Position numbers and translations under genes: made by a program. Below are positions 1 to 11,753 of a stretch of 64,000 nt of DNA, piece after piece (the stretch's first letter is position 1; every line of letters begins with the position of its first letter). Under the pieces are notes generated by a model. It saw only the letters and a program-made list of their open reading frames with translations, made no database searches and had not been told where the DNA came from. The stretch spans positions 372,001-436,000 of the forward strand of contig NZ_CAJGBF010000002.1 of the NCBI RefSeq assembly GCF_904424705.1. The letters run 5' to 3'. Source of the DNA: Rossellomorea arthrocnemi (GTDB lineage: Bacteria; Bacillota; Bacilli; Bacillales; Bacillaceae_B).

Positions 1-171
1 ACTGGAAATCGTTTCAATACGGGTGATCGCTGATGCTTGATCCTTGAAGACAGCAAAGACTTCATCCTGTTCCTTCATTCTCATGACACGAACGATATGA
101 TGATAGTCGTCCCCTGTAATCAAAATCGGATCGTTTTCTCGATATAGGTCATTAATAAAATATCGCTGCAT
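1..171 (-). CDS. rsmE: 16S rRNA m3U1498 methyltransferase RsmE (N-terminal part)
   Basis: Only the first 57 codons are in the window; the gene runs off the left edge. The protein begins MQRYFIND and continues with a DDYHHIVRVMRMK segment, the typical N-terminal PUA-like start of RsmE, the SPOUT enzyme that methylates N3 of U1498 in 16S rRNA. It lies 31 bp downstream of prmA on the same strand, as in B. subtilis (yqeT-yqeU), at the distal end of the hrcA-dnaK operon. The catalytic C-terminal knot is outside the window, so identification rests on the N-terminus and synteny. Confidence 0.9.
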   Translation of the reverse strand, partial: MQRYFINDLYRENDPILITGDDYHHIVRVMRMKEQDEVFAVFKDQASAITRIETISS

Positions 172-202
172 ACAGTTTCAACTCCACCGTTTTTACTTTT
201 CC

Positions 203-1144
203 TTACACAGGCTTATATGCGATGATCGCAACCCAGTCTTCCATTACCATGATTTCTTCTATCTTAAATCCGGCTGCTTCCAATGAGTCACGAACCTCTT
301 GTTTCTTAGGCTGAATGATCCCCGAGGTGATAAAATATCCACCCGGTTTCACTAGCTCGTAGGCATCCTCAGTAAATCGCAGGATGATCTCAGCAAGGAT
401 ATTCGCCACAATCACATCTGACTGTCCGGAAACACCATTCAACAGGTTATTAGCATCCACCGACACCGTTTTCTGGACTTTGTTTAGCTTTACATTCAGT
501 CTTGCTGATCGAACAGCCACTTCATCCAGATCATACGCCCTTACATTATCTGCAGCTAATAGTGCTGACGCAATGGATAATACTCCTGAACCTGTCCCAA
601 CATCAATGACCGAATCGTTTTCTTTTACGATTCGCTCAAGAGCTTGTATGCACATAACGGTTGTAGGATGAGTTCCTGTTCCAAACGCCATGCCTGGATC
701 CAGCTCAATGATGAGTTCGTCACTATGAACCGGTGTATAGTCTTCCCAGGTAGGAACAATCGTGAACTTATCCGAAATTTTCACAGGATGGTAGTATTTC
801 TTCCAGGCCGTGGCCCATTCTTCTTCATTTACCTCAGAAATCTCCACTTTGTTTTCACCAATGTCGATATCATAGGTAACAAGATTCGTTATCCCCTGCT
901 TGATTTCGTCAACGGTTTCCCCAAGGAAACTATTGACGGGCAAATAGGCTTTGACCAGGACGCCATCTGCAGGGTAATCATCAGGGTTGAGTTGGTAGAT
1001 CTCTCCAAACATATCTTCTCTTTCCTTAAGTAATTCGGCAGGGTCCTCAATGACCACACCGCTTGCCCCTGATTCATGAAGAATGTTTGAAATCGGCTCA
1101 ATCGCTTCATTCGTTGTAAGAATACTGATTTCTGACCATTTCAT
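203..1144 (-). CDS. prmA: Ribosomal protein L11 methyltransferase PrmA
   Basis: 313 residues, the normal PrmA length. It methylates lysines and the N-terminus of ribosomal protein L11 using S-adenosylmethionine. Visible motifs are the family segment [14 protein letters not shown] around residue 150, the SAM-binding [14 protein letters not shown] around 180, and the VANILAEI motif near 250. The N-terminal L11-recognition domain is complete. It starts 25 bp after dnaJ on the same strand and is read in the heat-shock operon, as in B. subtilis (yqeT). Nothing unusual was seen. Confidence 0.95.
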   Translation of the reverse strand: MKWSEISILTTNEAIEPISNILHESGASGVVIEDPAELLKEREDMFGEIYQLNPDDYPADGVLVKAYLPVNSFLGETVDEIKQGITNLVTYDIDIGENKVEISEVNEEEWATAWKKYYHPVKISDKFTIVPTWEDYTPVHSDELIIELDPGMAFGTGTHPTTVMCIQALERIVKENDSVIDVGTGSGVLSIASALLAADNVRAYDLDEVAVRSARLNVKLNKVQKTVSVDANNLLNGVSGQSDVIVANILAEIILRFTEDAYELVKPGGYFITSGIIQPKKQEVRDSLEAAGFKIEEIMVMEDWVAIIAYKPV

Positions 1145-1168
1145 TGATCTACCAACTCCGCTCTTTAG

Positions 1169-2299
1169 TTATTCGCCTTTAAAGGCCTTTTTTACTTTAT
1201 CAAAGAAACTTTCATGCTGTTCATCAGGAATCTGACCGCTAATGTCAGCAAATTCTCTCAATAATTGCTTCTGCTTATCCGTCAGCTTGGATGGAGTGAC
1301 TACCTTTACCTGTACATGCTGATCTCCAGTTCCGAATCCCCGCACGTTCGGTACACCTTTGCCTTTCAAACGGAATCTTGTACTCGTTTGTGTTCCCGCA
1401 GGCACTTTCAGCTTAACTTTACCGTGTAAGGTAGGTACTTCAATCTCATCCCCTAATGCCGCTTGGGCAAATGTTACAGGCATTTCACAATAAATGTCGT
1501 CTCCGTTACGTTCGAAGAAATCATGTGAGCGGACGTGGAAGACAACATATAAGTCACCGGCAGGTCCGCCATTTATTCCCGGCTCCCCTTGACCTGTCAC
1601 ACGCAACTGCTGCCCATCATCGATGCCGGCAGGGATCTTAACAGCAATCTTACGGCGTTTCTGTACTTTACCCGCACCGCCACATGTTGAACATTTTTCC
1701 TTGATTTGTTTCCCTGTACCGTTACAGTAGTGACAAACCCTTCTGTTCACAATGCGGCCAAATGGTGTATTCTGCTCGACATTCAATTGACCGGATCCAT
1801 TACAGTGAGAGCATGTATTGACCTTTGTCCCAGGCTTTGCACCTGAACCATGGCAGGTGTCACATTCTTCTTCTCTCGGAATCTCGATTTCTGTTTCTTT
1901 TCCGAATACCGCTTCTTCAAATGTCAAAGACATCGTGTACTGAAGATCGGCGCCTTGTCTAGGGGCATTCGGGTCTCGTCTGCGACCACCACCGCCTCCT
2001 CCGAAGAATGTATTGAAGATGTCTTCGAAACCACCGAAACCGCCGCCGCCAAAGTCTCCGCCGCCGCCGAATCCCTGGTTAGGGTCTGTGTGACCGAAAC
2101 GATCATATTGAGCACGCTTCTGATCATCACTCAATACTTCGTAGGCTTCCGATATTTCTTTGAACTTCTCATCCGCATCCGCTTCTTTATTAATATCCGG
2201 ATGATATTTTTTGGAGAGCTTGCGGTAAGCTTTTTTCATTTCATCTTTTGAGGCATCTTTTCCAACCCCAAGAACCTCATAATAGTCCCGTTTACTCAT
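1169..2299 (-). CDS. dnaJ: Chaperone DnaJ (type I Hsp40)
   Basis: 376 residues. Hsp40 co-chaperone that delivers unfolded proteins to DnaK and stimulates its ATPase. The J domain (residues 1-70) carries the HPD motif in [12 protein letters not shown] Gly/Phe-rich linker follows, then four CxxCxGxG zinc motifs ([32 protein letters not shown]) around 145-220, and the C-terminal substrate-binding domain. All zinc ligands are present. It follows dnaK after a 192-bp gap that holds a terminator-like hairpin, which may lower dnaJ expression relative to dnaK. Confidence 0.97.
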   Translation of the reverse strand: MSKRDYYEVLGVGKDASKDEMKKAYRKLSKKYHPDINKEADADEKFKEISEAYEVLSDDQKRAQYDRFGHTDPNQGFGGGGDFGGGGFGGFEDIFNTFFGGGGGGRRRDPNAPRQGADLQYTMSLTFEEAVFGKETEIEIPREEECDTCHGSGAKPGTKVNTCSHCNGSGQLNVEQNTPFGRIVNRRVCHYCNGTGKQIKEKCSTCGGAGKVQKRRKIAVKIPAGIDDGQQLRVTGQGEPGINGGPAGDLYVVFHVRSHDFFERNGDDIYCEMPVTFAQAALGDEIEVPTLHGKVKLKVPAGTQTSTRFRLKGKGVPNVRGFGTGDQHVQVKVVTPSKLTDKQKQLLREFADISGQIPDEQHESFFDKVKKAFKGE

Positions 2300-2438
2300 T
2301 AAAACACCACTCCCGAATCCTTTGCATAAAGGTTATTTTAACATTGAGCTTCGACTATTATCAATAAAAACTCAACATTCCTTACAATAGTTTGTGTCTG
2401 TTGATTGAATGAAGCATCTCTCTTTCTTTCAATCATAG

Positions 2439-2479
2439 AAAAAGTCAAAGCCAAGAACCGCCCTGACTTTGACTTTTTC
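2439..2479 (-). terminator. Hairpin with U-rich tail between dnaK and dnaJ
   Basis: A 12-bp perfect inverted repeat (AAAAAGTCAAAG / CTTTGACTTTTT) encloses a 16-nt loop and ends in a short T run on the minus strand, just after the dnaK stop. It probably works as a partial terminator or mRNA-stabilising 3' end, since dnaJ, prmA and rsmE follow on the same strand without an obvious strong promoter. Confidence 0.75.
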
Positions 2480-2491
2480 GTTCATACCTGA

Positions 2492-4357
<1,866 letters not shown>

Positions 4358-4360
4358 TTA

Positions 4361-4921
4361 TTATTGACTGACCTTCACCATAGAAGGACGGATTACTCTA
4401 TCTTTCAGCTTGTATCCCTTTTGGAATTCCTCGACAACGACATTGCTCTCGAAGTTTTCGTCTTCCACTTGCATGACAGCTTGATGCAGATGAGGGTCAA
4501 ACTCCTGACCTACCGCTTCAATTGGTTCAACCCCCTCTTTTTTCAGGGCTTCAACAAGACTTCTGTGAACCATTTCCATTCCTTGAAGCAATTGTTTGGT
4601 TTGCTCATTATCAGCTTCTATATTCAAAGCACGCTCGAAATTATCAAGTGCCGGCAATAGTTCAGTGATCAGTCCTTGAGCACGGTATTTTTCTTTTGAT
4701 TCATTTTCCACGTTAACCCGACGGCGGAAATTATCAAAATCGGCTCTTAAACGAAGATAACGATTTTCAGACTCGTTCAGCTTTTCCTCTAATTGTGAAA
4801 GCTCATCTGATTCTTGCTCTGCTAGTTCTTCAGCTTGAGGTTCTTCAGCAAACACTTCTTCCACAGTTTCGCCGTTTTCCTCTTTCGCTTCCTGCTGCTC
4901 TTGTTTTGTTTCTTCAGACAT
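4361..4921 (-). CDS. grpE: Nucleotide exchange factor GrpE
   Basis: 186 residues from the ATG at 4921; an in-frame GTG nine bases upstream overlaps the ribosome binding site, whereas the ATG sits 8 bases after AAGGAGG, so I prefer the ATG. GrpE releases ADP from DnaK. The acidic, Glu-rich N-terminus (residues 1-45) is followed by a long coiled coil with [15 protein letters not shown], then the beta-wing domain ending [16 protein letters not shown]. Second gene of the hrcA operon. Confidence 0.96.
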   Translation of the reverse strand: MSEETKQEQQEAKEENGETVEEVFAEEPQAEELAEQESDELSQLEEKLNESENRYLRLRADFDNFRRRVNVENESKEKYRAQGLITELLPALDNFERALNIEADNEQTKQLLQGMEMVHRSLVEALKKEGVEPIEAVGQEFDPHLHQAVMQVEDENFESNVVVEEFQKGYKLKDRVIRPSMVKVSQ

Positions 4922-5036
4922 ACCATTCACCTCCTTAAAAATGTGATTCTGTCACTTCATTACGTTCATATGAAGGCGCCGAAATCTCGGTAAAAACAGT
5001 TTCCGGAGCCTTATTTTCCTTTATACAATATGTCCA

Positions 5037-6074
5037 CTAATCCCCACTTTGATACAGCTTTGTCAGAACCTTGGACATATCGTTTGAAAAGAAATTAAGT
5101 AAACTGACGACACGGGAATACTCCATCCGGGTTGGCCCAATAATCGCAATGGATCCTAATTGTTCTTTCCCAATAGAATAAGTAGCGGTTATGAGACTGC
5201 AATTCTCCATAGCGAGGTGATCATTCTCTTTCCCAATCTTGATGTTCACCCCTGTAGCGGATGGACGGATCAGGTTATAGATGCTTTCTTCCTGCTCTAT
5301 CATTTCAAGAAGCATACGAACCTTTTGTACATCATTGAACTCGGGTTGATTAAGGATATTGGTCTTTCCTCCAAAGAACAGCTTATCCGTGACCGATGGA
5401 TTAAAGGAATCCGTAATGGAGTGAAGGATAAAATCATAATTCTGAATATGCTCTTTAAGTAAAAGAGCGACTTCTTTAAAGATTTTATCGTTCAACTCAC
5501 TGATCGGCACCCCGGTCAAGCGGTCATTCAAAATGTGTACGAGCTTTTCAAGCTCAGCTGCATCCATTGTCGGTGGTATATGGAACAGTTTATTTTCCAC
5601 ATGTCCGTTATCCGTAACGATAATGGCGATGGCCGTATCTTTGTTAAGAGGAATGAGTTGGATTTTTTTCAACTTGTTTTCCTTTAAATCTGGTCCTAGT
5701 ACAATTGTTGTATAATTGGTCAGCTCTGAAAGAATCTTAGCCGATTTCTGAACCACTTTCTCCAATTCATACATGCGCTCTGTAAAAATGGAGCGGAGTG
5801 CATGGACATCATTCTTTTTTAGTTTTTGTGGAGAAAGCAAATGATCCACATAGTATCGATACCCTTTTTCTGACGGAACGCGTCCTGAGGATGTATGAGT
5901 TTTTTCAATGAAACCCAAATCCTCCAGATCAGCCATTTCATTTCGGATTGTAGCTGAACTGAAAGAAATCTCGTCTTTTTTTGACAGACTTCTGGAGCCG
6001 ACAGGCTGGGCAGAAAGAATAAAATCATCAATGATTACTTGAAGAATTAGAAGTTGTCGATCTGTTAACAACAT
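5037..6074 (-). CDS. hrcA: Heat-inducible transcription repressor HrcA
   Basis: 345 residues, standard length. Repressor of the dnaK and groE operons that binds CIRCE and needs GroEL to stay active. An N-terminal winged-helix domain ([14 protein letters not shown]... [27 protein letters not shown]) covers residues 5-75; the rest is the GAF-like and inserted dimerisation domain. First gene of the operon, preceded at 6087-6113 by a perfect CIRCE element, so it represses itself. About 100 bp separate it from grpE. Confidence 0.97.
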   Translation of the reverse strand: MLLTDRQLLILQVIIDDFILSAQPVGSRSLSKKDEISFSSATIRNEMADLEDLGFIEKTHTSSGRVPSEKGYRYYVDHLLSPQKLKKNDVHALRSIFTERMYELEKVVQKSAKILSELTNYTTIVLGPDLKENKLKKIQLIPLNKDTAIAIIVTDNGHVENKLFHIPPTMDAAELEKLVHILNDRLTGVPISELNDKIFKEVALLLKEHIQNYDFILHSITDSFNPSVTDKLFFGGKTNILNQPEFNDVQKVRMLLEMIEQEESIYNLIRPSATGVNIKIGKENDHLAMENCSLITATYSIGKEQLGSIAIIGPTRMEYSRVVSLLNFFSNDMSKVLTKLYQSGD

Positions 6075-6086
6075 TCATCACCCCTG

Positions 6087-6113
6087 TTAGCACTCTACTA
6101 AGATGAGTGCTAA
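6087..6113 (-). promoter_or_regulatory. CIRCE operator of the hrcA-dnaK operon
   Basis: Perfect match to the CIRCE consensus: TTAGCACTC, nine bases, GAGTGCTAA. It lies 12 bp upstream of the hrcA start codon, within the 5' untranslated region, where HrcA binds to block transcription at normal temperature. Confidence 0.97.
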
Positions 6114-6124
6114 ATCTAATTAAT

Positions 6125-6153
6125 AAATTATCAAATCAGTAAAGGGATGTCAA
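6125..6153 (-). promoter_or_regulatory. Likely sigma-A promoter of hrcA operon
   Basis: On the minus strand a perfect -35 TTGACA (6148-6153) is followed by GATAAT at 15 bp or TAATTT at 17 bp. CIRCE lies directly downstream, as in other HrcA-controlled operons. The choice of -10 is uncertain. Confidence 0.6.
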
Positions 6154-6214
6154 TATATTAGATTGGCTCTTTTGGATGAGCCTTTTGACTGACCTTTTGA
6201 AAAAGCGAGTGGTG

Positions 6215-6466
6215 GTTGATTTCCGCTGCAGGTGCTCGCTTTCCGCGGGGCTGGCGGTGAGTCTCCTCAGGCTTCGCCTTCCGGGCTCTCAAGATCCAGC
6301 TCTGGCGGCAAGCCCCTCGAGGTCATAAGCTAAATGGTCCAAGAAGGCAAAAGAACGCCTTCTTAGCCCATTCATCTTATGCTTGTCGGGTCTGAACGAG
6401 TCGCATCCGCTTTTCGTACTTTCCAGTGTTTCCCGCAGGAGTCGAGCACCTTCCGCTTCAATCAAC
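6215..6466. repeat. Bacillaceae-type intergenic palindromic repeat, interrupted by a second repeat
   Basis: The 457-bp gap between hrcA and hemW has no gene. It holds an element with imperfect terminal inverted repeats: GTTGATTTCCGCTGCAGGTG at the left end and CACCTTCCGCTTCAATCAAC at the right, with internal CTCGCTTTCCGCGGGG and CCCGCAGGAGTCGAG. I recognise this as a repeat often seen between genes in Bacillus-related genomes; its function is not known to me. Its middle is occupied by a member of the CTCGAGGTCATAA family (6293-6417). Confidence 0.7.
6293..6417 (+). repeat. CTCGAGGTCATAA hairpin repeat, copy nested in another repeat
   Basis: Begins ATCCAGCT, contains CCCCTCGAGGTCATAAGC and CTTATGCTTGTCGGG, and ends CATCCGCTTTTC, the same layout as the copies at 28257-28746 and 58263. 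Its central arm (TAAATGG, CCAAGAAGGC / GCCTTCTT, CCATT) is self-complementary but differs in sequence from the other copies. Confidence 0.8.
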
Positions 6467-6531
6467 TCTCTGAGTATGAGTTGTTTACTACAAGACTAAA
6501 TAAACACCCCTACTCTAAAAGATTGGACCAA

Positions 6532-7662
6532 TTAGATTACCCCGAGGAATGATTGAAAAACCTCATTCCCTAAAAAGCGCCCTTGTTTTGTAAGTGCCAC
6601 CAGTTCTTCGTTTACTGAGAGCAGTTTGCGCTTTTCCATTTCTTCGATGGATGGGCCAAATACGGATTCTATGGTTGAACCGAATTTTTGTTGGAATATG
6701 GATTTACTTACGCCCTCTACCTTGCGAAGTCCCAGGAACATTTCTTCTTCCATCATTTCGGCTTTGGTGACTTGATGCTCCTGGATTGTCGGAAGGGAGC
6801 CTTCTGAAATTGGATCCATGTATTTCTTGAGCGGTCCGTAGTTGGAATAACGTACTCCGTTTATATAACCGTGTGCGCCTGCTCCTAAACCATAATATTC
6901 ATTATTGTCCCAGTACACGAGATTGTGTTTGCTTTCAAATCCCGGTTTGGCAAAGTTACTGATTTCATATTGATTGATCCCATACTTTTCCATCGTTCCG
7001 ATTAGAATCTCGTACATGGCTGCTTCCTGGTCCTGCGATGGAAGTGACAACTTACCCTTTCTCATCAGGTTATAAAAAACCGTTTTCGGCTCTACGATAA
7101 GTGAATATGCCGAGTAATGAGGAAGGTCAAGATCAAGTGCTTTCGTTAATGTATCCCGGAAATCTTCTTCTGTCTGTCGGGGTAGACTATAAATCAGATC
7201 AATGCTAATATTCGTAAATCCTACTTTTTGTGCGTTTTCTATTGATGTATAAACGTCTTTGCTTTTGTGCGTACGGCCGATTCCCTTCAGAAGATCATCA
7301 TTGAAAGACTGTACACCGAAACTTAACCGATTCACACCGTGGTCTTTCAACACGCGAAGTTTATCTTCGGTTAAATCACCAGGATTCGCTTCAAAGGTGA
7401 ATTCACCCTGTTCAAAAGGCAAATGAGTCGTGATGGATTCACATAAAACATCCAACTGTTTTGCATCCAGGGATGTAGGTGTTCCCCCTCCTACAAAAAT
7501 GGTATCGAGCTTATCATGGGAGAAAACTCTTTGCTCCATTTCATTTCCTAATCTGTTTAAGTATTCATTTACGGGCTGACCTTCCAAAAAGACTTTATTG
7601 AAGTCACAATAATGACAAATATGTTCACAGAAAGGAATGTGTATATATGCTGACTTTACCAA
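6532..7662 (-). CDS. hemW: Radical SAM heme chaperone HemW
   Basis: 376 residues from a TTG codon at 7662 preceded by GGGAGG; an ATG at 7728 gives a 22-residue extension that the family lacks and that has no binding site. HemW binds heme and helps its delivery to the membrane; older annotations call it oxygen-independent coproporphyrinogen oxidase. The [4Fe-4S] motif CEHICHYC (CxxxCxxC) lies at about residues 10-20, the SAM-binding VGGGTPT near 66, and the HemN C-terminal domain is complete. It is 90 bp downstream of lepA, as in B. subtilis. Confidence 0.92.
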   Translation of the reverse strand: MVKSAYIHIPFCEHICHYCDFNKVFLEGQPVNEYLNRLGNEMEQRVFSHDKLDTIFVGGGTPTSLDAKQLDVLCESITTHLPFEQGEFTFEANPGDLTEDKLRVLKDHGVNRLSFGVQSFNDDLLKGIGRTHKSKDVYTSIENAQKVGFTNISIDLIYSLPRQTEEDFRDTLTKALDLDLPHYSAYSLIVEPKTVFYNLMRKGKLSLPSQDQEAAMYEILIGTMEKYGINQYEISNFAKPGFESKHNLVYWDNNEYYGLGAGAHGYINGVRYSNYGPLKKYMDPISEGSLPTIQEHQVTKAEMMEEEMFLGLRKVEGVSKSIFQQKFGSTIESVFGPSIEEMEKRKLLSVNEELVALTKQGRFLGNEVFQSFLGVI

Positions 7663-7752
7663 GTATTTCCCTCCCTTATTGGCATTCATAGAGAAAAGGG
7701 GGTAAGCAATGCTTGTAAAACAAGCCACTTTCCCCCTTTATCATCTTGACTG

Positions 7753-9585
7753 TTATTTTTTATCCGTATCGTCCATTTTCAGGACGGCCATGAAGGCTTC
7801 TTGCGGAACTTCAACATTCCCTACGGATTTCATGCGTTTTTTACCTTCTTTTTGTTTATCAAGAAGTTTACGTTTACGAGAAATATCCCCACCGTAACAT
7901 TTTGCCAGTACGTTCTTACGGATGGCTTTAATAGTGGATCTTGCGACGATCTTCTGTCCGATTGCAGCCTGGACCGGTACTTCGAATTGCTGTCTCGGAA
8001 TTAATTCCTTCAATTTCTCAACAATTAATTTCCCGCGTTCATAAGCGAAATCGCGGTGAACGATAAAGCTGAGGGCATCAACATTTTCAGCATTCAATAG
8101 AATATCCATTTTCACAAGCTTGGATTCCTTGTATCCGATAAGCTCATAATCAAAGGAAGCGTATCCTTTTGTATTTGACTTCAGTTGATCGAAGAAATCA
8201 TACACGATTTCAGCAAGAGGTATTTCATACACAATATTCACACGCGTATCATCCATATACTGCATGTCGATGAAATTCCCGCGCTTTCCTTGACAAAGCT
8301 CCATGACGGCACCTACGTAATCGTTCGGAACCATGATTGTGGCTTTTACGTAAGGCTCCTCCACATGATCCACCTTTTGCGGATCAGGCATCATGGAGGG
8401 GTTGTCCACTTTCACTTCATCTCCGTCCGTCAATTTCACATGGTAGATAACGCTTGGTGCAGTTGTGATCAGGTCAATTTTGAATTCCCGTTCGATTCGC
8501 TCCTGGATAATCTCCATATGAAGAAGCCCAAGGAATCCACAACGGAATCCGAATCCTAGCGCCTGTGAAGTTTCAGGCTCATATTGCAGGGCTGAATCAT
8601 TCAATTCAAGTCTCTCCAGTGCTTCCCTTAAATCGTTATAACGATTGGAATCAATCGGGTATAAACCACAATAGACCATCGGATTTAAGCGGCGGTATCC
8701 TGGTAAAGCTTCTTGAGCAGGATTTTTGGCCTGGGTGATAGTATCCCCGACACGGGTATCCCCGACATTCTTGATTGCTGCCGTTAAGTATCCAACATCC
8801 CCGACCGTCAATTCTTTTTGACCTGTCGGTTTCGGGGTGAAAACACCTATCTCTGTCACTTCAAACTCTTTACCCGTTGCCATCATACGAACCTTATCTC
8901 CAACTTTGACACTACCTTCCATCACACGGATGTAGGCTACGACTCCTCTATAGGAATCATACAGAGAATCAAAGATCAAGGCTTTTAATGGTGCATCGGG
9001 ATCTCCTTGTGGTGCAGGAACCTTCTCAACCACCTGCTCGAGGATTTCTTCAATCCCGATGCCGGCTTTGGCTGATGCAAGTACTGCTTCAGATGCATCC
9101 AGACCGATGACATCTTCCACTTCCTGACGAACCCTTTCAGGATCAGCTGCAGGTAAATCGATTTTATTGATGACCGGAAGGATTTCCAAGTTATTATCCA
9201 AGGCAAGATATACATTTGCCAAAGTTTGAGCTTCAATCCCCTGAGCAGCATCCACTACAAGGACAGCCCCTTCACAAGCAGCTAAACTACGGGATACTTC
9301 GTATGTAAAGTCTACATGCCCCGGTGTATCAATCAGATGAAAAATGTATTCTTCCCCATCCTTCGCCTGATACTTTAATTGCACAGAATTTAATTTAATG
9401 GTAATTCCACGTTCTCTCTCAAGGTCCATGGAATCTAGTAATTGCTCTTTCATTTCACGCGCCGTCAGTGCTTTTGTTTTCTCTAAAATACGGTCGGCCA
9501 GGGTAGATTTCCCATGATCTATATGAGCAATAATTGAAAAGTTTCTAATTCTTGATTGTCTTTCTAATTTCTCTTCACGATTCAT
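7753..9585 (-). CDS. lepA: Translation elongation factor 4 (LepA)
   Basis: 610 residues from the ATG at 9585, which has an AGGAG site 11 bases upstream; an upstream in-frame ATG adds nine non-conserved residues. LepA is a ribosome-bound GTPase that promotes back-translocation and helps small-subunit maturation. Visible G motifs: [17 protein letters not shown] and NKID in the first 140 residues, followed by domains II, III, V and the LepA-specific C-terminal domain ([20 protein letters not shown]). Order gpr-spoIIP-yqxA-lepA-hemW matches B. subtilis. Confidence 0.97.
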   Translation of the reverse strand: MNREEKLERQSRIRNFSIIAHIDHGKSTLADRILEKTKALTAREMKEQLLDSMDLERERGITIKLNSVQLKYQAKDGEEYIFHLIDTPGHVDFTYEVSRSLAACEGAVLVVDAAQGIEAQTLANVYLALDNNLEILPVINKIDLPAADPERVRQEVEDVIGLDASEAVLASAKAGIGIEEILEQVVEKVPAPQGDPDAPLKALIFDSLYDSYRGVVAYIRVMEGSVKVGDKVRMMATGKEFEVTEIGVFTPKPTGQKELTVGDVGYLTAAIKNVGDTRVGDTITQAKNPAQEALPGYRRLNPMVYCGLYPIDSNRYNDLREALERLELNDSALQYEPETSQALGFGFRCGFLGLLHMEIIQERIEREFKIDLITTAPSVIYHVKLTDGDEVKVDNPSMMPDPQKVDHVEEPYVKATIMVPNDYVGAVMELCQGKRGNFIDMQYMDDTRVNIVYEIPLAEIVYDFFDQLKSNTKGYASFDYELIGYKESKLVKMDILLNAENVDALSFIVHRDFAYERGKLIVEKLKELIPRQQFEVPVQAAIGQKIVARSTIKAIRKNVLAKCYGGDISRKRKLLDKQKEGKKRMKSVGNVEVPQEAFMAVLKMDDTDKK

Positions 9586-9729
9586 TATATCTTCAACTCC
9601 TGTAATATCCACACATGTACACTATTTTGAATTATAGCAGTAGACTATCTATTATTCAATGTAAACTAAAAGGGCTATATGGGAATTGTCTGTTTTCCTT
9701 GTTTTCCACGCAACCGCCGCCAGGCAAAA

Positions 9730-9766
9730 CATGAACAAGAGAAGGCTCCATAATTCGCCTTCTCTA
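9730..9766 (-). terminator. Terminator after yqxA
   Basis: A 9-bp perfect stem AGAGAAGGC / GCCTTCTCT with a 10-nt loop lies immediately after the yqxA stop on the minus strand. The tail is only modestly T-rich (TTGTTC). Confidence 0.65.
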
Positions 9767-9769
9767 CTT

Positions 9770-10105
9770 CTAAATAAGGGAAGCAATTACATCCACTATT
9801 TTATTGGTGATACTTTCAATGGTATTCGCTATAACCTTTCCGATAGAAGAAAACACATTAAAGGCTTTCATTTCTTCTAACTTCTCTTTCTTTTCACTCA
9901 GGGTTCTGGAGTCTACCTCGTTCCCGAGGAAGGATGCTTCAACATTCCCTTCCCCATTCTGATTGACCCCGACAGGAGATGTGAAATTCTGTTGTTCATG
10001 CCCCTTCATTTCCACGATTCCCTGATTGGCATATTGCATTCCGATTAGGACACCGATAAATAATGCAGCTATGAGTAATGAACATTTAATAAAGAATTTT
10101 GTCAT
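9770..10105 (-). CDS. yqxA: YqxA family membrane-anchored protein (DUF3679)
   Basis: 111 residues from the ATG at 10105, which sits 8 bases after an AAAGGATGG site; an ATG at 10117 is also in frame. One N-terminal membrane segment (about residues 5-24, FFIKCSLLIAALFIGVLIG) is followed by the family motif GMQYANQGI and a hydrophilic part ending in a hydrophobic, amphipathic tail. Function is unknown. It lies directly downstream of spoIIP, as in B. subtilis, so a sporulation role is plausible but not shown. Confidence 0.85.
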   Translation of the reverse strand: MTKFFIKCSLLIAALFIGVLIGMQYANQGIVEMKGHEQQNFTSPVGVNQNGEGNVEASFLGNEVDSRTLSEKKEKLEEMKAFNVFSSIGKVIANTIESITNKIVDVIASLI

Positions 10106-10124
10106 GATTTCATCCATCCTTTTA

Positions 10125-11333
10125 TTACTGACTTATTGCAGGAGTAATGGGTGCATGATCCACCTTTTCTGCCTGCCAGTAGTAATCAGCGAATACGTCA
10201 GAGAAAGCCTCCGCTGTTCTCTCAAGTTCCTCAAACGTGTTGTCCACACCGCCAAACTCAATGAGCATGGCGTTTCCGGAAAGATCTTGGTTGAATTTTC
10301 CGTTTGTGCCGCTTCCTTTTTTCGCTATGACACCACGTGAAATCCCTTTATATTTTGACTCCAGTCGCCTATGAAGCTCTGTTGCCACTTTCAGGTTTTG
10401 TTCATAATTCGGATGCTCTTCCCCCACAACAAACGCAAGCTTTGCGTAGGACTTCCCATTAATCGTACCCGTGGTCACATCTCTTCTTTGTGAATCCCGA
10501 TGAATATCAACAAGATACAGTAAATCTTTATTAGTGGTCATGGCTGCCTGTATAAGGGGCCTTGACTCCTGATAAGCAGCCCAATAATTGAGCCCCTTAT
10601 TGTTTAAGTTCTGTATCACATCGGTCTTATCGATGCTTGTCCCGATCCCCAGGTCCTCTAAATCCTGCTTCACCATGTCCCCTACCTTGGTCACATTGAT
10701 CTTTGAATGCATGGCTGAATCGGGATTGGTCACTCCCTCAAGATAAGGAAGATAGGATTCCCTTGTATGAGTGAAGTATAGAAGGACCGTCTTTTTATTA
10801 CCTGTGGATAATGGTGGTGCCACGTCACCGCCCTTTTGCTCTGTTTTTTTTAGATCTCCCACATTTTTGAGCGTTGCTTCATTCCCTGCCTCCAGAGCTT
10901 CCGGAGGCGGGACCGATTCAATCGGCATATTCGTGAAGTCTGTTCCCTCTCCTGCCACCAGGATATCTCCATCGAAAATCGAGAACCCGGGCAATTCACG
11001 ACCCAGGAAGCTCCGTGGATCTTCGAAGCTTACATTTGCAGCCACCTGGAAAAAGATTGAAGACAAACTGGGGATAGCCTGCTCTTCATCCGCCAATATA
11101 TGGTTAAATGCCCGGTTTTCCAGTGCTAAGATCTTATATAATGCTTCCCCCTTCACATTGGAAGCCGCTTGATTCAAAGAATTCGACGTAATTCTATACT
11201 CTGGGTTCAAAGAAGTGAGGATCCCTGTGATCGAAAAAACCGAGAGCAAACTCACAACGAAGATCAGCGTCCCTTTCAGTATCGTTGACATATTTATCGC
11301 GATGACATAGTTAGAGGTTTTATATGATCTCAT
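10125..11333 (-). CDS. spoIIP: Stage II sporulation protein P (peptidoglycan amidase/endopeptidase)
   Basis: 402 residues from the ATG at 11333 (AGGGTGGGAG site); the 26 extra codons further upstream do not look conserved. SpoIIP works with SpoIID and SpoIIM in the mother cell to degrade septal peptidoglycan during engulfment. A membrane anchor lies at about residues 20-40. The C-terminal amidase domain shows YFTHTRESYLP, the metal-binding LVDIHRDSQRRDV and the catalytic-glutamate segment LIEFGGVDNT. It sits between gpr and yqxA as in B. subtilis. Confidence 0.95.
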   Translation of the reverse strand: MRSYKTSNYVIAINMSTILKGTLIFVVSLLSVFSITGILTSLNPEYRITSNSLNQAASNVKGEALYKILALENRAFNHILADEEQAIPSLSSIFFQVAANVSFEDPRSFLGRELPGFSIFDGDILVAGEGTDFTNMPIESVPPPEALEAGNEATLKNVGDLKKTEQKGGDVAPPLSTGNKKTVLLYFTHTRESYLPYLEGVTNPDSAMHSKINVTKVGDMVKQDLEDLGIGTSIDKTDVIQNLNNKGLNYWAAYQESRPLIQAAMTTNKDLLYLVDIHRDSQRRDVTTGTINGKSYAKLAFVVGEEHPNYEQNLKVATELHRRLESKYKGISRGVIAKKGSGTNGKFNQDLSGNAMLIEFGGVDNTFEELERTAEAFSDVFADYYWQAEKVDHAPITPAISQ

Positions 11334-11582
11334 TCTCCCACCCTTTCTTTTCTCTACTCTAGTACAACCTATGACATTACTAGAGATAGTAGAACTGTAC
11401 TTAGTAGTCATTATGAGATGAATGATGGAAAGTTAAACGGGGAAGTCTATTATTTTTCATGATTGGCGTTTTGGAGAACGTTCTGTCAAAAATAGTGGTG
11501 CTGGGCAATTTATTATGGGAAGGGGTTAAATGGTAAGACTGTTTTTTCAGCCTCCATTTATATGGTTGGGGATATTGAGCAA

Positions 11583-11662
11583 GGGTATCAGCGGAAATTT
11601 CATTTTATCAGCGAAAACTAGATTTTATTAGCGACTTTCCAGATTTATAAGCGAAACGCCTT
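11583..11662. repeat. Array of four degenerate 20-bp repeats
   Basis: The core (A)T(C/T/A)AGCG(A/G) starts at 11587, 11607, 11627 and 11647, exactly 20 bp apart: ATCAGCGGAAA, ATCAGCGAAAA, ATTAGCGACTT, ATAAGCGAAAC. The first base block of the middle units is TTTT. The remaining bases of each unit vary. The 420-bp gap between spoIIP and gpr otherwise shows only the gpr terminator and no gene. Confidence 0.8.
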
Positions 11663-11701
11663 ACCCTGCTACCAGAACAACCTCATCACACTTCATGAAA
11701 A

Positions 11702-11743
11702 CAAAAACGCCTCAAGGATGTTACCTCCCTCAAGGCGTTTTGG
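11702..11743 (-). terminator. Terminator after gpr
   Basis: AAAACGCCT and AGGCGTTTT pair across an imperfect inner stem, with a T-rich tail on the minus strand 11 bp after the gpr stop codon. Confidence 0.75.
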
Positions 11744-11753
11744 TATTTCCCGA

